Program-made: the position numbers and the translations under genes
From: Phytomonospora endophytica
GTDB taxonomy: Bacteria > Actinomycetota > Actinomycetes > Mycobacteriales > Micromonosporaceae
Direction: 5' to 3'
Length of the DNA stretch: 64,000 nucleotides
NCBI RefSeq assembly: GCF_014202425.1
Contig: NZ_JACHGT010000005.1
Location: forward strand, 62,001 to 126,000
Shown: positions 51,487-61,397 of the stretch, piece by piece
How the letters are laid out: each line of letters starts with the position of its first letter
How positions within the stretch are numbered: the first letter of the stretch is position 1
Notes under the pieces: generated by a model
What the model was told of the DNA's origin: nothing
The model's input: the letters and a program-made list of their open reading frames with translations, nothing else
Database searches by the model: none

Positions 51487-51500
51487 GGAGGACGTGAGAC

Positions 51501-52094
51501 ATGGAGAAGTTCACCGTGCACACCGGGACCGCGGCTCCGCTGCGTCGTTCCAACGTGGACACCGACCAGATCATCCCCGCCGAGTACCTCAAGCGGGTCA
51601 GCCGCACGGGATTCGCCGACGGCCTGTTCAAGGCCTGGCGTGATGATCCCACGTTCGTGCTGAACCAGCCCGCCCACGCCACGGCCACGATCCTGGTGAC
51701 CGGCACCGAGTTCGGCGTCGGATCGTCCCGCGAACACGCCGTGTGGGCGCTTCAGGATCAGGGATTCCGCGCGATCGTGGCGCCGCGCTTCGGCGACATC
51801 TTCCGCGGCAACGCCCTCAAGGGCGGCCTGCTCCCGGTCGAGTTGCCCTCGGAGGCCGTGGAATGGCTGTGGGACGCGCTCGACGCCGACCCTGCCCTGG
51901 CGGTCACCGTCGATCTCGAAGCGCGCGAAGTCCGCGCGGGGGAGCGGTCGTGGTCGTTCCCGCTCGACGATTTCAGCCGCTGGCGCTTGCTGGAAGGACT
52001 CGACGACATCGGTCTGACCTTGCGGCACGAGGCCGACATCACGGCCTTTGAAGGGGCTCGCCCATCGCGTTTGCCGCGAACGCAAGCCGCTTAA
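51501..52094 (+). CDS. leuD: 3-isopropylmalate dehydratase small subunit
   Basis: 197 residues, the usual length. Swivel-domain motifs: [34 protein letters not shown] and [17 protein letters not shown]. It forms the heterodimer with LeuC. GGGAGGAC lies upstream of ATG 51501. Confidence 0.97.
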   Translation: MEKFTVHTGTAAPLRRSNVDTDQIIPAEYLKRVSRTGFADGLFKAWRDDPTFVLNQPAHATATILVTGTEFGVGSSREHAVWALQDQGFRAIVAPRFGDIFRGNALKGGLLPVELPSEAVEWLWDALDADPALAVTVDLEAREVRAGERSWSFPLDDFSRWRLLEGLDDIGLTLRHEADITAFEGARPSRLPRTQAA

Positions 52095-52150
52095 CGGCGG
52101 CACTCCGGAGACACCTCGTGGTGTCTTAGAGTGCTCGCGCCGATCACTTT

Positions 52151-52193
52151 TCGGCCCTCTCGGATCGGTCTCGTGACCCTCCGAGAGGGCCGA
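52151..52193 (+). terminator. Terminator of leuCD
   Basis: 14-bp perfect stem TCGGCCCTCTCGGA (52151-52164) with TCCGAGAGGGCCGA (52180-52193), 15-nt loop, 57 nt after leuD. Confidence 0.8.
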
Positions 52194-52250
52194 GTTCACG
52201 CCTGGTGAACGATTTTTCCTTGCGACACAACGACTTTCCTGCCGAAATAG

Positions 52251-52279
52251 TTGAATTTGGACGCAATGCGGCATACCGT
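52251..52279 (+). promoter_or_regulatory. Promoter of the HU gene
   Basis: TTGAAT (52251-52256), a 17-nt spacer, TACCGT (52274-52279): a good SigA-type promoter giving a ~40-nt leader to GTG 52329. Confidence 0.65.
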
Positions 52280-52328
52280 TCGCCCATACGGTCCGTAAGG
52301 ACCACCGAACATTCCGGGAGGGAAAGTC

Positions 52329-52922
52329 GTGAACAAGGCCGAGCTTGTCGAGGTGCTCACTGCTCGCTTGGGGGACCGCAAAAGTGCCCAGGCAGCGCTC
52401 GACGCGGTGCTGGAGGAGATCCAGCGCGCGGTGTCCAAGGGGGACAAGGTCTCTGTCGCCGGCTTCGGCGTCTTCGAGAAGCGGGCCCGTGCGGCCCGCA
52501 TGGCGCGCAACCCGCGTACGGGTGAAGCGGTCAAGGTGAAGAAGACGTCGGTTCCTGCGTTCCGTCCCGGCCAGGGCTTCAAGGATCTCGTCTCCGGCGT
52601 GACGAAGCCGGCTCCGGCCGCGAAGTCCTCGTCGAAGTCGAGCGCCAAGACCACCACGAAGAAGGCCGCCGCCAAGTCGACCGTCAAGGCGACGAAGGCG
52701 ACGGCGAAGAAGACGGCGGCCAAGAAGAGCACCGCCAAGAAGACCGCGGCGAAGAAGACCACCGCCCCGGCGACCAAGGCCGCCACCCGCAAGACGGCGA
52801 CCAAGGCCGCCGGAGCCAAGAAGACGGTGAAGGCCGCCGCCAAGACGGCGACGAAGAAGGCCACCACGACCAAGGCCGTGGCGGCGAAGAAGGGCGCGAA
52901 GAAGGCCGCCAAGAAGAAGTAG
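52329..52922 (+). CDS. hupB: HU-family DNA-binding protein with Lys/Ala-rich tail
   Basis: 197 residues. Residues 1-90 are a canonical HU fold ([46 protein letters not shown]). Residues ~93-197 are a histone H1-like tail of repeated [14 protein letters not shown] units, as in mycobacterial HupB and Streptomyces HupS. It compacts the nucleoid and may be acetylated or methylated on the tail lysines. GTG 52329 with GGGAGGGAAAG upstream. The neighbours leuCD match the mycobacterial locus. Confidence 0.96.
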   Translation: MNKAELVEVLTARLGDRKSAQAALDAVLEEIQRAVSKGDKVSVAGFGVFEKRARAARMARNPRTGEAVKVKKTSVPAFRPGQGFKDLVSGVTKPAPAAKSSSKSSAKTTTKKAAAKSTVKATKATAKKTAAKKSTAKKTAAKKTTAPATKAATRKTATKAAGAKKTVKAAAKTATKKATTTKAVAAKKGAKKAAKKK

Positions 52923-52938
52923 CGGTATGCGGATCCAC

Positions 52939-52977
52939 ACACCGCCGGAGCCATCCACCACTTGGCTCCGGCGGTGT
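52939..52977 (+). terminator. Terminator of the HU gene
   Basis: ACACCGCCGGAGCCA pairs with TGGCTCCGGCGGTGT over 15 bp around a 9-nt loop, 17 nt after the stop. Confidence 0.85.
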
Positions 52978-52979
52978 TC

Positions 52980-54064
52980 TGCGTGGTGGAGGGCCGGCGG
53001 GCACAGCCTTCGCCGGGATCACCGCCACAGCACGCGATCGCAGGCGGGCGTCCGTCCGCGCTCGGGGTCACGCGGCCGCCGACGGCCCCACCGGCCTCGC
53101 GCCCGCTGCGAAGCCGGGCACCTCCGGTGGCGGGGATCCCCGGCGAAAGCCCTGATCCGGACGTGATCGGCGGCCCGGGACGCCCATCCGGCCGCCTCAG
53201 TCCGCGCTGGAGGCGACGTCACCGGATCGCCGACCCCGGAACCGCCCCGGCGTACATGCCGGGCGCACAAGCGGTTCTGGGCGGCTTGCCGGCGGTGTTC
53301 TCGCAGCTCGAAGGAGTTTTCCGGCGGCTTGACGCGATCCCCGCCGCCCGCACGGCCCGGCCCCTCCACCCGGTTCCAGACACGGCAAGGGCCGACAGGC
53401 AGCCCCCGCAGGCGCGGATCCCGGTCCTCGTTTCCCTCCCAACCCGGCAGAGATCGCCGGTACGGCGGTGTTCCCGCAATTCGAATCATGTGCCGAAGTG
53501 GTGGTTTCCCGCCTGGGGAGGAGCCTTCGTCTGCCAGAGTCGCCGCGCGCTCCAGCGACCTGCCGCACTCAGGCGCACCCCACCGCTCACCCGAAGCGGC
53601 GGTTTCCCGCCTGACGTCCCGGTCCCGTCCACCGGGTCCCGCGCACCCCACCCGGCCACGGCACCGAGCCTCGGCCCGCACGATCCCCGATCGCCGCCGC
53701 CGCAGGCGGTCCGGCGTCACATCCGCCCCAAGACCGCGCCCCGGTCCTTACGGGCCTTCGCCAGAACGCCCGTCCAGGCGGGAAACCACGCCCGGGTCCC
53801 CGGCGACTTTCCCCGAAACCGCACGCACCGGCGTTCGCCCGGGCATGATGCTGCTTGCGCGCGAAGAATGCGTCTCACCGCCACGCCCCGGCACCCTCGC
53901 GGCATGGCCGACGACCGGGGAATGGGGGAGTCGCGGGACGGACGTCCCATTCCCGCACGGTTATCCGCTCCGGCCCCCGCCATCGGCGACGGCCGCGACC
54001 GTACCCATTCCGTCCATTCTTCCCGTGCGAAATGGGGCGATCGGCGAGCCCGGATAAGGGCCCT
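52980..54064. repeat. Gene-free 1.1-kb region with short REP-like hairpin repeats
   Basis: No frame on either strand shows codon bias plus a start. Repeated pieces occur: CCGAAGTGGTGGTTTCCCGC (53493) and CCGAAGCGGCGGTTTCCCGC (53591) in direct orientation, each continuing CTG, and an inverted copy CCAGGCGGGAAACCAC (53774-53789). The core GGCGG-TTTC-CCGCC is a small hairpin. GGCGGTGTTC recurs near 52971, 53291 and 53463. This separates hupB from the convergent mraY gene and may be an expanded intergenic repeat family of this genome. Confidence 0.55.
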
Positions 54065-55153
54065 TCACCAGCCCGAGGTGCGCAGGAAGTCGGCGAAGAA
54101 CACACCGAGTCCCAACGCGACACCGACCCCGGCCAGGAGCCAGAAGCGGATCACGATCGTCGCCTCGCTCCAGCCGGCCATCTCGAAGTGGTGGTGCAGC
54201 GGCGAGGACCGGAAGACACGTTTTCCGGTGGTCTTGAATGACACGTACTGCACGATCCGCTGGAAGGTGATCAGCACGAACAACGCGCCGATCACCGGCA
54301 GCAGCATGACGGTATGGGTCGCCACGGACATTCCCGCCATGAGACAGCCCAGGCCGAGGGATCCCATGTCGCCCATGAAGATCTTCGCCGGTGAGGTGTT
54401 CCACCACAGGAAACCGACCAGCGCTCCCACGACCGCCCCGGCGATGAGCGCGACCTCCAGCGGGTCGCGGACCGGATAACAGGACGACGAGAGGTTGGTC
54501 GAGTCGGCGCACCAGTGGCGGTACTGCCAGTAGGCGATCGCCAGGTACGCCAGGAACGCGATGGCCGTGCTGCCCGTGGCCAGCCCGTCCAGCCCGTCGG
54601 TGAGGTTCACCGCGTTGGACGTGCCGAGGATCAGCGCGGCGAAGAGCAGCACCGATCCGACCTTTCCGATGTGCAGCCAGTCGATCTCGCGCACGACGGT
54701 CAGGTACTGGCTCCCGACGGTGAAACCCTCCGGGCTGGGGTAGTACAGCGCGATCGTCCCGAAACCGACGCCGATGACCAGCTGCCCCAGCAGCTTCCAC
54801 CGGCCGGCCAGACCCGCGCTGTTCTTCTTCGCGACCTTCAGGAAGTCGTCGAGAAAACCGAGGAGCCCACCGCACACGAAGAGCCCCAGCAGGACCAGGC
54901 CCGTGATCGTCGGCAGGTGCGGACGGCCTTCGAGGGGGATGAGGGCCACGTGGCCGACGCCGTACGCCAGGACGGTGGCGGAGATGAAGGCGACGCCGCC
55001 CATCGTCGGGGTGCCGCGCTTGACCTGGTGGGCCTGGATGCCGATGTCGCGAATCGGTTGCCCGGTGCGATTGCGGAGGAAACGGATGGCCAGGGGCGTC
55101 AGGAACAAGGAGATCACGAACGCGGTGAGAGCGCCTACGATGACGGACCTCAT
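54065..55153 (-). CDS. mraY: Phospho-N-acetylmuramoyl-pentapeptide transferase (MraY), stand-alone
   Basis: 362 residues, 10 transmembrane helices. Catalytic Asp motifs: [31 protein letters not shown] and [11 protein letters not shown]; the late HHHFEMAGW is MraY-specific and excludes WecA/TagO-type enzymes. It makes lipid I from UDP-MurNAc-pentapeptide and undecaprenyl phosphate in the membrane. mraY normally sits in the dcw cluster, so this isolated gene between hupB and mutT1 is either a second copy or a relocated one. GGAGGT precedes ATG 55153. Confidence 0.92.
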   Translation of the reverse strand: MRSVIVGALTAFVISLFLTPLAIRFLRNRTGQPIRDIGIQAHQVKRGTPTMGGVAFISATVLAYGVGHVALIPLEGRPHLPTITGLVLLGLFVCGGLLGFLDDFLKVAKKNSAGLAGRWKLLGQLVIGVGFGTIALYYPSPEGFTVGSQYLTVVREIDWLHIGKVGSVLLFAALILGTSNAVNLTDGLDGLATGSTAIAFLAYLAIAYWQYRHWCADSTNLSSSCYPVRDPLEVALIAGAVVGALVGFLWWNTSPAKIFMGDMGSLGLGCLMAGMSVATHTVMLLPVIGALFVLITFQRIVQYVSFKTTGKRVFRSSPLHHHFEMAGWSEATIVIRFWLLAGVGVALGLGVFFADFLRTSGW

Positions 55154-55220
55154 CGGGGGTGCGACCTCCTAGGTTGGGGCTGCTTCGGACGCAGACCCTA
55201 CGCCAGGCGTCGAACGGCCC

Positions 55221-56117
55221 CTAGAGGCGGTGGGCGGTAACCAGAGTCGTCCCGTCGAAGCCCAGGATCCAGCCCTCACCGGTACCCGTGTGCACGCTGG
55301 GGACCGCCAACCCGGAGGTGTCGGCGAGCAACGCCAGGGAGTCGGCGATCACCGGGAGCTGGCTGCACACGACCGTCGTCGCGCCCGACGCCCCCAGCTC
55401 CCCGAGCCGCGCGGCGGCCCGCTCGGTGTTGCGCAGGTGCCCTTCGGCGTCGAAGACCGAATCGCCTTCGAGCGGCAGGCTCAGGGCCTCGGCGAGCGGC
55501 TCCACGGTCTTGACGCACCGCAGGGGCGAGGCCGCGATGATCCTCGTCGGCTGGAACAGGGCCAGCAGCGGCACCAGAAGCCCCGCCTGCGCCTTGCCCC
55601 TGGTCTCCAGCGGCCTGGCCACGTCGGGGCCGTCGAAGGTCACCGAGGCAGCCTTGGCGTGCCGCAGCAGCACCACCGTCCCCGTCACCGTCGGCAGCGC
55701 GGCGAAGGAGTCCAGCGCGGCGAAGTCGCGTGGGCGGCTGCACAGTTCCCGCGCCTCCTCCACCGACACCCACCGGCACTCGGCGATCTCGCTGTTCGGC
55801 ACGAACTCGGTCTTCGGGTTGAGCGCGCGCATCGCCCAGTAGTCGACCGTCTTGTGCTTCTCGCGCTCGGGATTGGGCAGCGTGTACGACGCCGTGGTCA
55901 GGAACGGCCCGGGAATCCCGGCGACGCCGGTCTCCTCCTCGACCTCGCGGCAGGCCGCGGCGAGCGGATGCTCGCCGGGGGACAACTTCCCCTTCGGCAG
56001 CGACCAGTTGTCGCAACCGGGCCGGTACACCAGCGCGAGCCGCACACCGTCCCCAGTGGAGTCCCACAGGACCCCGCCGGCGGCCCGCACCCGTTCCACG
56101 TCGTTCGTCAACGCCAT
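55221..56117 (-). CDS. mutT1: MutT1-like NUDIX/histidine phosphatase fusion
   Basis: 298 residues. N-terminal NUDIX domain (~8-140) with SLPKGKLSPGEHPLAAACRE and VEEETGV; C-terminal histidine phosphatase domain (~165-298) with VVLLRHAKA (RHG-type motif), SPLRCVKTVEPLAEAL and a later phosphate-pocket His. This fusion is M. tuberculosis MutT1 (Rv2985), which degrades 8-oxo-dGTP and Ap(n)A compounds. The stop-to-start gap after ppk is 5 nt, so it is co-transcribed with ppk, as in mycobacteria. Confidence 0.92.
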   Translation of the reverse strand: MALTNDVERVRAAGGVLWDSTGDGVRLALVYRPGCDNWSLPKGKLSPGEHPLAAACREVEEETGVAGIPGPFLTTASYTLPNPEREKHKTVDYWAMRALNPKTEFVPNSEIAECRWVSVEEARELCSRPRDFAALDSFAALPTVTGTVVLLRHAKAASVTFDGPDVARPLETRGKAQAGLLVPLLALFQPTRIIAASPLRCVKTVEPLAEALSLPLEGDSVFDAEGHLRNTERAAARLGELGASGATTVVCSQLPVIADSLALLADTSGLAVPSVHTGTGEGWILGFDGTTLVTAHRL

Positions 56118-56122
56118 GGCGC

Positions 56123-58213
56123 CTACCGTAATCGCATCAGGCGGCGCTGTGCGTCGGATAGTGGCGTGTCGGCGGACCGCCGGCGCCACGTCCCGTCACC
56201 CGCCAGCTCGAAGGAATCGGTGCCGTCGTCGAGCATCAGCGCGAACATCGACACCAGTTGTGCCTTGGCGTCCGGATCGTCGACCCGTACCAGCGCCTCC
56301 ACCCGGCGGTCGAGGTTGCGGTGCAGCAGGTCGGCCGAACCGATGAACATCTCCATCGTCTTGGCGTCGGCCCCGAACCGGAACACCCGCGAGTGCTCCA
56401 GGAAACGCCCCAGCACCGAACGGACCCGGATCCCCTCGCTGAGCCCGGGCACACCCGGCCGCAGCGCGCAGATCCCGCGCACCAGCAGATCAACGCGCAC
56501 ACCGGCCGCACTGGCCCGGTACAGCGCGTCGATGATCGCCTCGTCGACGATCGAGTTCACCTTGATCTGGATCAGGCCGCGCTCGCCGCGGGCCGTCTCG
56601 CGCTCGATCCGCTCGATGATGCCGTGCCGGATCCCGTGCGGCGCCACCAGAAGCCGCCGGTAGGTGGTCTGGCGGCTGTAGCCGGTGAGGACGTTGAACA
56701 GGTCGGTGAGGTCCGCGCCGACCTCGGGGTCGGCGGTGAGGAGCCCGAAGTCCTCGTACAGGCGGGCGGTGCGCGGGTGGTAGTTGCCCGTCCCGATGTG
56801 GCAGTAGCGGCGCAGCCGTCCGCTCTCCTGCCGCACGACCAGCGCGGTCTTGCAGTGCGTCTTCATGCCGACGACGCCGTAGACGACGTGGCAGCCCGCC
56901 TTCTCCAGTTCGCGGGCCCAGGCGATGTTGGCCTGCTCGTCGAAGCGGGCCTTGACCTCGACGAGGACCACGACCTGCTTGCCGGCCTCGGCGGCGGCGA
57001 TGAGCGCGTCCACGATCGGCGAGTCGCCCGAGGTGCGGTACAGCGTCTGCTTGATGGCCAGCACGTGCGGGTCGTCGGCGGCCTGCTCGATGAAGCGCTG
57101 CACGCTCGTGGCGAAGGAGTCGTAGGGGTGGTGGACGAGGATGTCGCCTTCGCGGAGGGTCGCGAAGACGCTCTTCGGGCTCGACCCCTCGGTGAACTTC
57201 GGGTGCGTCGATGGGACGAACACCGGGTCCTTGAGGTCGTCGCGGTCGACGTCGCCGTAGAGCTGCCACAGGCCCGACAGGTCGACGAGCCCCGGCACCT
57301 GCTGCACGTCGTGCTCGTCGATGCCCAGTTCGCGCACCAGGAGCTCCAGGACGTGCGGTGACACCGAGTCGTTGATCTCCAGCCGGACCGGCGGCCCGAA
57401 GCGCCGCATCGCCAGTTCGCGCTCCATCGCCTGGAGCAGATCCTCGTCGCGGTCCTCCTCGACCTCGACGTCGGCGTTGCGGGTCACGCGGAAGGTCAGG
57501 TGCTCGACGACTCTCATACCGGGGAAGAGCGCGGGCAGGTGTGCGGCGATCAGTTCCTCGACCGGCAGGAAGGTCGAGTCGTCGTTGACGCGGACGAAGC
57601 GGGAGACGTTGTTGGGGACCTTTACGCGCGCGAACCGCTCCGGCGCGCCGGGGGAGTCGAGGTCGCGGACGATGACCGCGAGGTTCAGCGACAGGCCCGA
57701 GATGTACGGGAAGGGGTGCGCCGGGTCGACCGCCAGGGGCGTGAGGACGGGGAAGATCTGGTCGGTGAACAGGCGGTGCAGGCGCTCGCGCTCATCGGTG
57801 CCGAGCTCCTCCCAGCTGACGATGCGGATGCCCTCGTCGGCCAGGGACTTGGCCACGTCGTCGGAGAAGCAGTGCGCGTGCCGCGACACCAGTTCGTTGC
57901 CCTGCAGTGCGATCAGGCGCAGCTGCTCGCGGGCGGTGCGGCCGTCGTTGCCGCGGACGGTCAGGCCCGCCTGCATGCGCCGTTTGAGGCCGGCGACGCG
58001 CACCATGTAGAACTCGTCGAGGTTCGAGGCGAAGATCGCCAGGAACTTGGCCCGCTCCAGCAGGGGGACCTGCTGGTCCTCGGCGAGCGCGAGCACACGG
58101 GCGTTGAAGTCGAGCCAGGACAGTTCGCGGTTGAGGTACGGGCTGCCGTCGGCCACGACGTGTTCGCCTGGGGCTGGACCGCCGGAAGCCGTGCCTCGTT
58201 CTGGGGTGCTCAC
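56123..58213 (-). CDS. ppk: Polyphosphate kinase 1
   Basis: 696 residues, all four PPK1 domains: N domain ([40 protein letters not shown]), head domain, and two PLD-like C domains with [35 protein letters not shown] and [19 protein letters not shown] (phospho-His region). It polymerises ATP gamma-phosphate to polyphosphate. GTG 58213 start. It heads an operon with the MutT1-like gene. Confidence 0.97.
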   Translation of the reverse strand: MSTPERGTASGGPAPGEHVVADGSPYLNRELSWLDFNARVLALAEDQQVPLLERAKFLAIFASNLDEFYMVRVAGLKRRMQAGLTVRGNDGRTAREQLRLIALQGNELVSRHAHCFSDDVAKSLADEGIRIVSWEELGTDERERLHRLFTDQIFPVLTPLAVDPAHPFPYISGLSLNLAVIVRDLDSPGAPERFARVKVPNNVSRFVRVNDDSTFLPVEELIAAHLPALFPGMRVVEHLTFRVTRNADVEVEEDRDEDLLQAMERELAMRRFGPPVRLEINDSVSPHVLELLVRELGIDEHDVQQVPGLVDLSGLWQLYGDVDRDDLKDPVFVPSTHPKFTEGSSPKSVFATLREGDILVHHPYDSFATSVQRFIEQAADDPHVLAIKQTLYRTSGDSPIVDALIAAAEAGKQVVVLVEVKARFDEQANIAWARELEKAGCHVVYGVVGMKTHCKTALVVRQESGRLRRYCHIGTGNYHPRTARLYEDFGLLTADPEVGADLTDLFNVLTGYSRQTTYRRLLVAPHGIRHGIIERIERETARGERGLIQIKVNSIVDEAIIDALYRASAAGVRVDLLVRGICALRPGVPGLSEGIRVRSVLGRFLEHSRVFRFGADAKTMEMFIGSADLLHRNLDRRVEALVRVDDPDAKAQLVSMFALMLDDGTDSFELAGDGTWRRRSADTPLSDAQRRLMRLR

Positions 58214-58237
58214 CGCACCATTCTGGCCGGGTTCGGG

Positions 58238-59122
58238 TTACCAGTAAATGACCTTCGGGTGAACTGGCCTGGATAACCCGGTCACTACATGGTCGGCAGG
58301 GCGAGTCCCGTGACGCGGCCCTCGGTGTCGGTGTCGAGGCGCACACGCTGGCCGAGGCGGAGCAGGCGCAGGCCGGAGGCGGCGAAGGCCTCCGCGCCGT
58401 AGTCGATCTTCACGCCGTTGTCCAGGAAGACGGTCCCGGAGCGGGTGTCGGGGTCGAACGTGGCGACGGTGCCCTGCATGGTGGCCGACATTACACCTCT
58501 CCGCCGATAACAGCAGGACGAGCGTGTGGCGGCCGAGGCCGAGGTATCCGGCGGCGGCGAGGTCGGCGGCGGTGTCGACGTCGCGGCGAAGGCTGGGCCA
58601 CAGGCCGCCGAGGCGTTCGGCGCCCGACGCGCGGTGGGCGGCGGCCGAGCCGGGACCGAAGCTCGGGTCGAGTTCGGCGCCTTCGGTGGCGGTGAGCATG
58701 ACGGTCCCGGTGCCGAGGGCGTCGGGGACGAACGCGCGCGGGAAACGGGAGGCGCGGCCGAGGGCCTCGGCGAGTTCACCGGGACGCAGGGCGGGCAGGT
58801 CGGAGGTCAGGACGGCGAGGTGGGCGGCCGGGTCGGCCGCGCGCAGCCGGGCCGCCGCGTACCGGATCGCCGCATTGAGATCGGCACGCGGCCCCTCGTG
58901 CAGGGTGTCCATTCCCATCCCCGCGACGGCTTTGCGGACCGCGGGATCCCCGGAGACGGCGACGACCCGCGCCACCGTGCGGCAGCTCGTGGCGGCGTGC
59001 GCCGTGTCGAGCGCGAAGGCGAGCGCGAGGGACTCGCGCGGCACGGTCATCGTCGCCGACCGGAGCCGGGACTTCGCCGCCGCCAGCCGCTTGACCGGGA
59101 TCAGGACGGTCCAGTCGGGCAT
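58238..59122 (-). CDS. cofC: 2-phospho-L-lactate (or PEP) guanylyltransferase CofC/FbiD, 3' end anomalous
   Basis: 294 residues as read. Residues 1-~215 are a normal CofC: DWTVLIPVKRLAAAKSRL, LTSDLPALRPGELAEAL, TGTVMLTATEGAELDPSFGP and DVDTAADLAAAGYLGLGRHT. CofC proteins usually stop a few residues after this point (~215-225). Here the frame continues for ~75 Arg-rich residues through the whole downstream small gene, in another frame, to TAA 58238. That tail looks non-coding, so a one-base indel near 58500 is likely. CofC/FbiD activates 2-phospholactate or PEP for coenzyme F420. ATG 59122. Confidence 0.88.
   Translation of the reverse strand: MPDWTVLIPVKRLAAAKSRLRSATMTVPRESLALAFALDTAHAATSCRTVARVVAVSGDPAVRKAVAGMGMDTLHEGPRADLNAAIRYAAARLRAADPAAHLAVLTSDLPALRPGELAEALGRASRFPRAFVPDALGTGTVMLTATEGAELDPSFGPGSAAAHRASGAERLGGLWPSLRRDVDTAADLAAAGYLGLGRHTLVLLLSAERCNVGHHAGHRRHVRPRHPLRDRLPGQRREDRLRRGGLRRLRPAPAPPRPACAPRHRHRGPRHGTRPADHVVTGLSRPVHPKVIYW
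58285..58491 (-). CDS. 68-residue cold-shock/OB-like small protein
   Basis: ATG 58491 with GGAGAGG upstream (ATG 58479 also possible). The sequence GTVATFDPDTRSGTVFLDNG and RLLRLGQRVRLDTDTEGRV looks like a five-stranded OB/cold-shock-type barrel. It is conserved next to cofC in actinomycetes to my knowledge. Its frame has the GC3 bias, so it is the true gene here, although the cofC frame runs through it uninterrupted. A TAA in the third frame overlaps its ATG (TAATG), the place where cofC would normally end. Confidence 0.75.
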   Translation of the reverse strand: MSATMQGTVATFDPDTRSGTVFLDNGVKIDYGAEAFAASGLRLLRLGQRVRLDTDTEGRVTGLALPTM

Positions 59123-59124
59123 GG

Positions 59125-59334
59125 CTAGCGGGGGAGGGAGCGCCGCGTCGGGCCCTTGCCCAGTGCCTGGCGGACCTTGCCCCACGCGTAGATCGCGCCG
59201 GCGACCACGGCTGCGCCGATGGCCAGGTAGACGATCCAGCCGAAGATGAAGGCGAGGAACTTGATCGCGAGCCACCCGACGAGGATGAGTCCGACGACCG
59301 GCAGGACGATCCAGGCCAGAAGGCGGAGGTTCAT
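59125..59334 (-). CDS. Small two-helix membrane protein
   Basis: 69 residues: LLAWIVLPVVGLILVGWLAI and FIFGWIVYLAIGAAVVAGAI are two membrane helices, followed by a basic tail (KVRQALGKGPTRRSLPR). The stop lies 2 nt before the cofC ATG, suggesting an operon. AAGGAG precedes ATG 59334. Unknown function. Confidence 0.7.
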   Translation of the reverse strand: MNLRLLAWIVLPVVGLILVGWLAIKFLAFIFGWIVYLAIGAAVVAGAIYAWGKVRQALGKGPTRRSLPR

Positions 59335-59481
59335 GTGAGTCTCCTTCTTGCGGTGACGACGGAGGGTCCGCTGTCACTCTGACTCCAGGATGACATCAGT
59401 TGGGCTTCGGCGCCATAGGGGAAATCCCTGACCCCAGGATGCCAGTAAGGTCGTTCCACAACCGTTCGCTTAAGGAGAACC

Positions 59482-60225
59482 GTGGGCTTGTTCGGGCGCC
59501 GAAAAGGCGGTGATCAGAAGGTCGGCTTCTGGCTTCGGGTGGCGGTCCTACTGGTCAAACCCGTCATGAGCCTGATGACGAGGGCCACGTGGCTCGGCTT
59601 CGAGAACATCCCCCTGAAGGGCGGGGCGATCTTCGCGGTCAACCACCTCTCGCACGCCGACCCGCTGCTCATGGCCTTCTACGTCTACGACTCCGGCCGC
59701 AACCCCAGCTTCCTGGGCAAGGCCAGCATCTTCAAGATCCCGGTGCTCGGCCCGATCATCCAGGCGACCGGCCAGATCCCGGTGTACCGGGGCACCTCCG
59801 ACGCGGTGAAGTCGCTGCACGCGGCCATCGGCGCGGTCAGGTCGGGGCAGGCCGTGATCATCTACCCGGAGGGCACGACGACCCGCTCGCCGGACCTGTG
59901 GCCGATGCGCGGCAAGAACGGTGTCGCCCGTCTCGCCCTGGAGACCGGTGCCCCGGTGATCCCGATCGCCCAGTGGGGTCCGCAGAACCTCTACAACCCG
60001 ATCACGAAGAAGATGCGCCTGCGTCCTCGCACGCCCTGCGTCGTCAAGGCCGGCCCGGCGGTCGACCTGTCGGCCTGGGACGGCGTCGAGGCGACCGCGT
60101 CGACCCTCAACGAGATGACCGACACGATCATGCGGGCGGTCGCCGGCCTCGTCGGCGAGCTGCGCGGCGAGGCGCCCCCGCCGCTGTACGACCCGGCGGC
60201 GCGCAAGAACAACAAGAAGGCGTGA
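59482..60225 (+). CDS. plsC: 1-acyl-sn-glycerol-3-phosphate acyltransferase
   Basis: 247 residues. PlsC motifs: NHLSHADPL (the catalytic HX4D), [38 protein letters not shown] and [13 protein letters not shown]. An N-terminal hydrophobic segment ([17 protein letters not shown]) anchors it. It makes phosphatidic acid from lysophosphatidate. GTG 59482 with TAAGGAGAACC upstream. It is followed after 10 nt by gpsA, so glycerophosphate supply and acylation are co-expressed. Confidence 0.93.
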   Translation: MGLFGRRKGGDQKVGFWLRVAVLLVKPVMSLMTRATWLGFENIPLKGGAIFAVNHLSHADPLLMAFYVYDSGRNPSFLGKASIFKIPVLGPIIQATGQIPVYRGTSDAVKSLHAAIGAVRSGQAVIIYPEGTTTRSPDLWPMRGKNGVARLALETGAPVIPIAQWGPQNLYNPITKKMRLRPRTPCVVKAGPAVDLSAWDGVEATASTLNEMTDTIMRAVAGLVGELRGEAPPPLYDPAARKNNKKA

Positions 60226-60235
60226 GGGAGAAGGC

Positions 60236-61237
60236 ATGCGGACGGCCGTACTTAGCGCGGGTTCCTGGGGGACCACCTTCGCGAAGGTCCTCGCCGACAA
60301 CGGGCACCGCACCACGCTCCACGCCCGTCGCGAGAGGATCGCGCGGGAGATCAACGAGGAGCACAGCAACGGCGAGTACCTGCCCGGTGTTTCGCTCCCG
60401 GCGCTGATCACGGCCACCACCGACTACCGCGAGGCCCTCGACGGGGCCGAGCTGGTCGTGCTGTCGGTGCCCAGCCAGTCGTTGCGGGAGAACCTTAGCG
60501 AGTGGCGTTCGGCGCTGCCGCCCGGCGCGACCCTGGTGAGCCTGATGAAGGGCATCGAGCTGGGCACGACGCTGCGGATGAGCGAGGTCATCGCCGAGGT
60601 CGCCGGGGTCGAGCCGGGGCAGATCGTGGTCGTGTCCGGGCCGAACCTGGCGCCCGAGATCGCCAACCGGCAGCCGACGGCGACGGTCGTGGCCGGGACC
60701 GACACCGCGCGTACGACGGCCGTCCAGGACGCCATCAGCACCGACTACTTCCGGCCGTACACGAACACCGACGTCGTCGGCTGCGAACTCGGCGGCGCCG
60801 TCAAGAACGTCATCGCCCTGGCCTACGGGATGCTGTCGGGCATGGGCCTCGGCGACAACACCAAGGCGACGCTGATCACGCGGGGCCTCGCCGAGACCGC
60901 CCGCCTGGGCGCCAAGCTCGGCGCCGACCCGCTGACCTTCGCAGGCCTCGCCGGTCTCGGTGACCTGGTGGCGTCGTGCGTGTCGCCGATCGCGCGGAAC
61001 CGGACCTTCGGCGAGCGGCTCGGACGCGGCGAGAGCCTCGCCGAGGCGCAGGCGGCGACGAAGCAGACCGCCGAAGGCGTGAAGAGCTGCCGCTCGGTGC
61101 GCGACCTCGCGGTCGCCAACGGCGTGGAGATGCCGATCACGGAGCAGGTGGAGCGGGTGTGCCACGAAGGGCTGGATCCCCGCAAGGGCGTGGCGGCGCT
61201 GATGTCGCGGGAGACGAAGCCGGAGATTCCGGGGTAG
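60236..61237 (+). CDS. gpsA: Glycerol-3-phosphate dehydrogenase [NAD(P)+]
   Basis: 333 residues. The dinucleotide motif reads [12 protein letters not shown] where GAGSWGTA is usual, so the first Gly is Ser. Catalytic and substrate motifs are normal: [45 protein letters not shown] and [13 protein letters not shown]. It reduces dihydroxyacetone phosphate to sn-glycerol 3-phosphate for phospholipids. In related genomes ddl follows immediately; here about 160 nt of non-coding DNA and the convergent DUF3515 gene follow. Confidence 0.96.
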   Translation: MRTAVLSAGSWGTTFAKVLADNGHRTTLHARRERIAREINEEHSNGEYLPGVSLPALITATTDYREALDGAELVVLSVPSQSLRENLSEWRSALPPGATLVSLMKGIELGTTLRMSEVIAEVAGVEPGQIVVVSGPNLAPEIANRQPTATVVAGTDTARTTAVQDAISTDYFRPYTNTDVVGCELGGAVKNVIALAYGMLSGMGLGDNTKATLITRGLAETARLGAKLGADPLTFAGLAGLGDLVASCVSPIARNRTFGERLGRGESLAEAQAATKQTAEGVKSCRSVRDLAVANGVEMPITEQVERVCHEGLDPRKGVAALMSRETKPEIPG

Positions 61238-61397
61238 GTGCGGGCGGGTTCACGGCACGCCTCAGCGCGGGTTGAGCGACCGGATCGCGTGCTCTCCCGT
61301 ATGCCCCAAAGGAGCCCGGCCGAAAGCTCCGGTGAGCACGGGCGCGGGCACCCCAAGGCGGGCACACGCGCCCGGGCCGGCGCGTCCCTGGACCTAC

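Noticed and set aside
52962-54057. Genes in the hupB-mraY spacer
   Set aside because: Candidate frames on both strands are low-complexity, lack ribosome sites and show no consistent GC3 bias.
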